DNA of 64,000 nt from positions 1-64,000 of the forward strand of contig NZ_JACKZS010000017.1 in the NCBI RefSeq assembly GCF_014222285.1, in the 5' to 3' direction. Position 1 is the first letter of the stretch, and every line of letters begins with the position of its first letter. The notes below the pieces were generated by a model that saw only the letters and a list, made by a program, of their open reading frames with translations, did no database searches and had not been told where the DNA came from. This stretch comes from Nostoc sp. UCD121. Its GTDB lineage: Bacteria; Cyanobacteriota; Cyanobacteriia; Cyanobacteriales; Nostocaceae. Shown here piece by piece: positions 62,801-64,000 of this stretch. A program made the position numbers and the translations under genes.

Positions 62801-64000
62801 GCAAAAGTTATTGGATGTCTTCATCAATAGCGCACCTGTTGGCGTAAGCATTCTCGATCGAGAACTGCGTTTTTCATTTGTTAATGAAGCATTAGCAGAA
62901 ATTAATGGCATTCCCGCAGCAGCGCATATTGGCAAAACATTGGGGGAGATTGTCCCCGATTTGAAACCAAAGCTGGAGCAGGTGTTGCACGATGTTTCGA
63001 CAACGGGTGAACCGATTCTGGATTTGGAAATCACTGGAGAAACCCCAAAACTTCCAGGTGTCATCAGAACTTGGCTAGCCTCCTATTTTCCGATTCAGTC
63101 TGAAGCCGATCAACCCATTAGTATAGGCATTGTTGTAGTTGAAATCAGCGATCGCAAACGTGCTGAACAAATGTTAGAGTTGCAAGCAGTAATTACCCGC
63201 AACATGGCAGAAGGAATTTGCCTAGTTCGTGCCAGAGATAGCGTATTGGTCTACGCTAATCCTAAGTTCGAGCAGATGTTTGGCTATGAACCTGATGAAT
63301 TAACTGGTCAGCATATATCGATTGTGAACTACGGAGACGAACATACTACACCTGAAGAAGTGAATCAGGCAATTACGACTGCTATCTTGAAACATGGTGA
63401 AGCTAGTTATGAAGTTCATAATGTTAAGAAAGATGGCACCCCATTCTGGTGTAGGTCAAACGCTTCCATCTTTGGGCATCCTGAGTATGGAAGTGTCCTT
63501 GTTGCTGTCCACCAAGATATCACCGAACAGAAGCAAGCAGAGGAAAAAATCAAAGCTTCTCTTAAAGAAAAGGAAGTATTACTTAAAGAAATTCACCATC
63601 GGGTGAAGAACAATTTAGGAATTGTCAGCAGTTTGCTGCAAATGCAGTGCAGACGGACACAAGATCCAGTCGTGACAGCTATTTTGCGCGATAGCCAAAA
63701 CCGCATTGCCTCCATTGCCCTAGTTCATGAAAAACTATACCGCTCTGAAGACCTCGCTGATATTGATTTCGCTCAATACATCCCAGATTTAACAACTCAT
63801 TTATTTGATTCTTATAACATCAGTTCCAGGCAGATTCACCTGAATATTCAAGTTGATAATGCTAGCCTTGACATCGAAACTGCCATTCCTTGTGGCTTGA
63901 TTATCAACGAACTGGTTTCCAATGCTTTGAAATATGCTTTTGTTGGTAATATTAGAGGGGAAATTGAGGTTAAGTTTTATCAAAAATCCGAGTCTATTTT
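59832..64000 (+). CDS. Giant hybrid sensor histidine kinase, partial at window end
   Basis: A reading frame of at least 1389 codons that runs off the end of the window. Order: receiver domain (residues 6-122, phosphoacceptor D59 in DVILLDYLLPD, LTGQ, VKGKL lysine); GAF domain (about 140-300, ELWGLFIVHQC, TNIYEAGLSECHLQLLEQF); seven PAS domains (about 330, 464, 605, 733, 869, 995 and 1120); HisKA_2 dimerisation/phosphorylation block KEIHHRVKNNLGIVSSLLQ with the histidines at 1255-1256; and the start of the ATPase domain (LIINELVSNALKYAF). It senses several signals, with the GAF perhaps of phytochrome-like type but without a visible chromophore cysteine. GAGGAG precedes the ATG. A 29-base small dispersed repeat codes for IYDELRLR between PAS domains 4 and 5. 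Confidence 0.92.
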   Translation, partial: MTVNAITVFFVEDSAEDRALYRRFLERDDRYTYNIYEFESANKALQACQGKIPDVILLDYLLPDLDGLEFLTKLQRQTSSSQIPVIMLTGQGDETIAVQAIKSGAYDYLVKGKLNRENFCRTIHGAIKHKQLEQQQEQQRLVGEIALHIRKSLQLQDILTTSVQEVRQLLVADRVVVYKFTPMMQGCIISESVLPEWQSSLGLEIEDTCFQESRGEKYRQGKIWTTTNIYEAGLSECHLQLLEQFQVKANLIVPILVENIATSAVELWGLFIVHQCSAPRQWQAFEVELLNQLTVQLAIAIQQSQLYHHLQSLNTELEAKVQERTAKLQESDRRFRAIFNNTFQFTGLLTPSGILLEANQTALSFGGIKLEDVINRPFWESHWWTISPQTQEELKQAIARSAQGEFVRYEVEVLGANNRIATIDFSLRPLPDETGKVVLLIPEGRDITERKQTELALHEREVMLHLIGDNLPNGAVYQVIRELDGSDRFSYLSGGMERLTEVKVEDALRDSSLLYRQFISEDIPRLEEAVEESRLNLSVFDIQLRIRTPSGQLKWFHFRSTPRQLQDGRVAWDGLVVDVTDLKNSEETLRKSQALLEESQRVARLGSWEFEIASGKITWSKELFDLFNREPALLEPNYEENLQLYHPEDGQKLHQAVERAMATGESYKQILRVPQNGSNRYFEGIGYAEFNADEEVIRLYGTAQDVTEQEIALRDRQKAEETLRQSEERLQLALEASGDGLWDWNILTGEVYYNSRFLEMLGYGLDELLQDFSTWERLVHPDDLPWVEEILAAHLKDSSVPYKFDYRLRTKSGEWKWIANYGKVVVRDQEGHPLRMSGTHRDVSHIYDELRLRKQTEAALAKSEEQLRLTLEFNHIGLWDWNVETGEVIWNDNHFRLLGLQPETSASYQLWRNCVHLEDVDRIEQAVLNALAEHINFEDEYRVIYPDGSVHWLTGKGRGVYNEAGEAVRMLGVIIDISDRKSLERELAHKQKLLDVFINSAPVGVSILDRELRFSFVNEALAEINGIPAAAHIGKTLGEIVPDLKPKLEQVLHDVSTTGEPILDLEITGETPKLPGVIRTWLASYFPIQSEADQPISIGIVVVEISDRKRAEQMLELQAVITRNMAEGICLVRARDSVLVYANPKFEQMFGYEPDELTGQHISIVNYGDEHTTPEEVNQAITTAILKHGEASYEVHNVKKDGTPFWCRSNASIFGHPEYGSVLVAVHQDITEQKQAEEKIKASLKEKEVLLKEIHHRVKNNLGIVSSLLQMQCRRTQDPVVTAILRDSQNRIASIALVHEKLYRSEDLADIDFAQYIPDLTTHLFDSYNISSRQIHLNIQVDNASLDIETAIPCGLIINELVSNALKYAFVGNIRGEIEVKFYQKSESI
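62362..62390. repeat. Small dispersed repeat, copy 4 (coding)
   Basis: Matches the 29-base repeat at 41435-41463 at 24 of 29 positions. It is in frame in the sensor kinase, coding HIYDELRLR at the place where a short DVS-RKQ linker would be expected. Confidence 0.7.

Overview
The window comes from a filamentous, heterocyst-type cyanobacterium of the Nostoc/Anabaena group. HIP1 octamers (GCGATCGC) are scattered throughout. The genes include a phycobilisome core subunit (apcF), the circadian protein ldpA, a ferredoxin-dependent 8-vinyl reductase (bciB), NtcA-type glnA and gifA promoters, an XisI-type protein and a patX gene whose product carries the heterocyst-inhibitory RGSGR pentapeptide. Heptanucleotide tandem repeats and small dispersed repeats of Nostoc type are frequent between genes and sometimes inside them. 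I saw no tRNA, rRNA, CRISPR array or transposase gene.

Layout. 1-8.4 kb: an ammonium transporter with the decayed remnant of a second amt gene just upstream, a DUF2141 protein, a peptidoglycan-binding/HEAT protein, a DMT exporter and a Ppx/GppA phosphatase. 8.7-15.9 kb: a UbiA prenyltransferase, a DsbA-like protein, a TetR-tautomerase-thioesterase cluster with two matching operator palindromes, a TauE/SafE permease and a divergent pair of CadD-type transporters. 16.1-18.3 kb: a large protein with an eCIS-type N-terminal motif and a C-terminal domain resembling plant IQM proteins. 18.7-27.1 kb: a sulfur assimilation island (cysK with a CymR-like Rrf2 regulator, divergent cysE, a Crp-family regulator, three NIL-domain proteins, cysW, cysT, sbpA). 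27.4-31.0 kb: xisI, apcF, then glnA and gifA, each with a perfect GTA-N8-TAC NtcA box. 31.2-42.9 kb: a methyltransferase, patX, an FAD oxidoreductase, a fused oligopeptide ABC ATPase, thioredoxin and several small hypothetical genes. 42.9-51.1 kb: a heterodimeric ABC exporter, an EgtD-like methyltransferase, a HicA/HicB pair, a pentapeptide/TPR protein and bciB. 51.2-59.6 kb: another ABC exporter, a two-gene TIR operon, a PD-(D/E)XK-like protein, a Ycf45-like R3H ATPase and ldpA. 59.8-64 kb: a giant sensor histidine kinase running off the end.

How the parts fit. The sulfur island combines sulfate uptake, O-acetylserine synthesis and cysteine synthesis with two transcription factors and stand-alone NIL proteins that may be sulfur-linked regulators; cysA, the ATPase gene, is absent here. 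The glnA/gifA pair is a nitrogen switch: nearly identical NtcA boxes lie where activation of glnA and repression of its inhibitor gene would be expected. The least explained parts are the TIR/TIR-TPR operon with the neighbouring nuclease-like gene, the putative eCIS cargo, the NIL cluster, and in-frame insertions of mobile small repeats into coding sequences.
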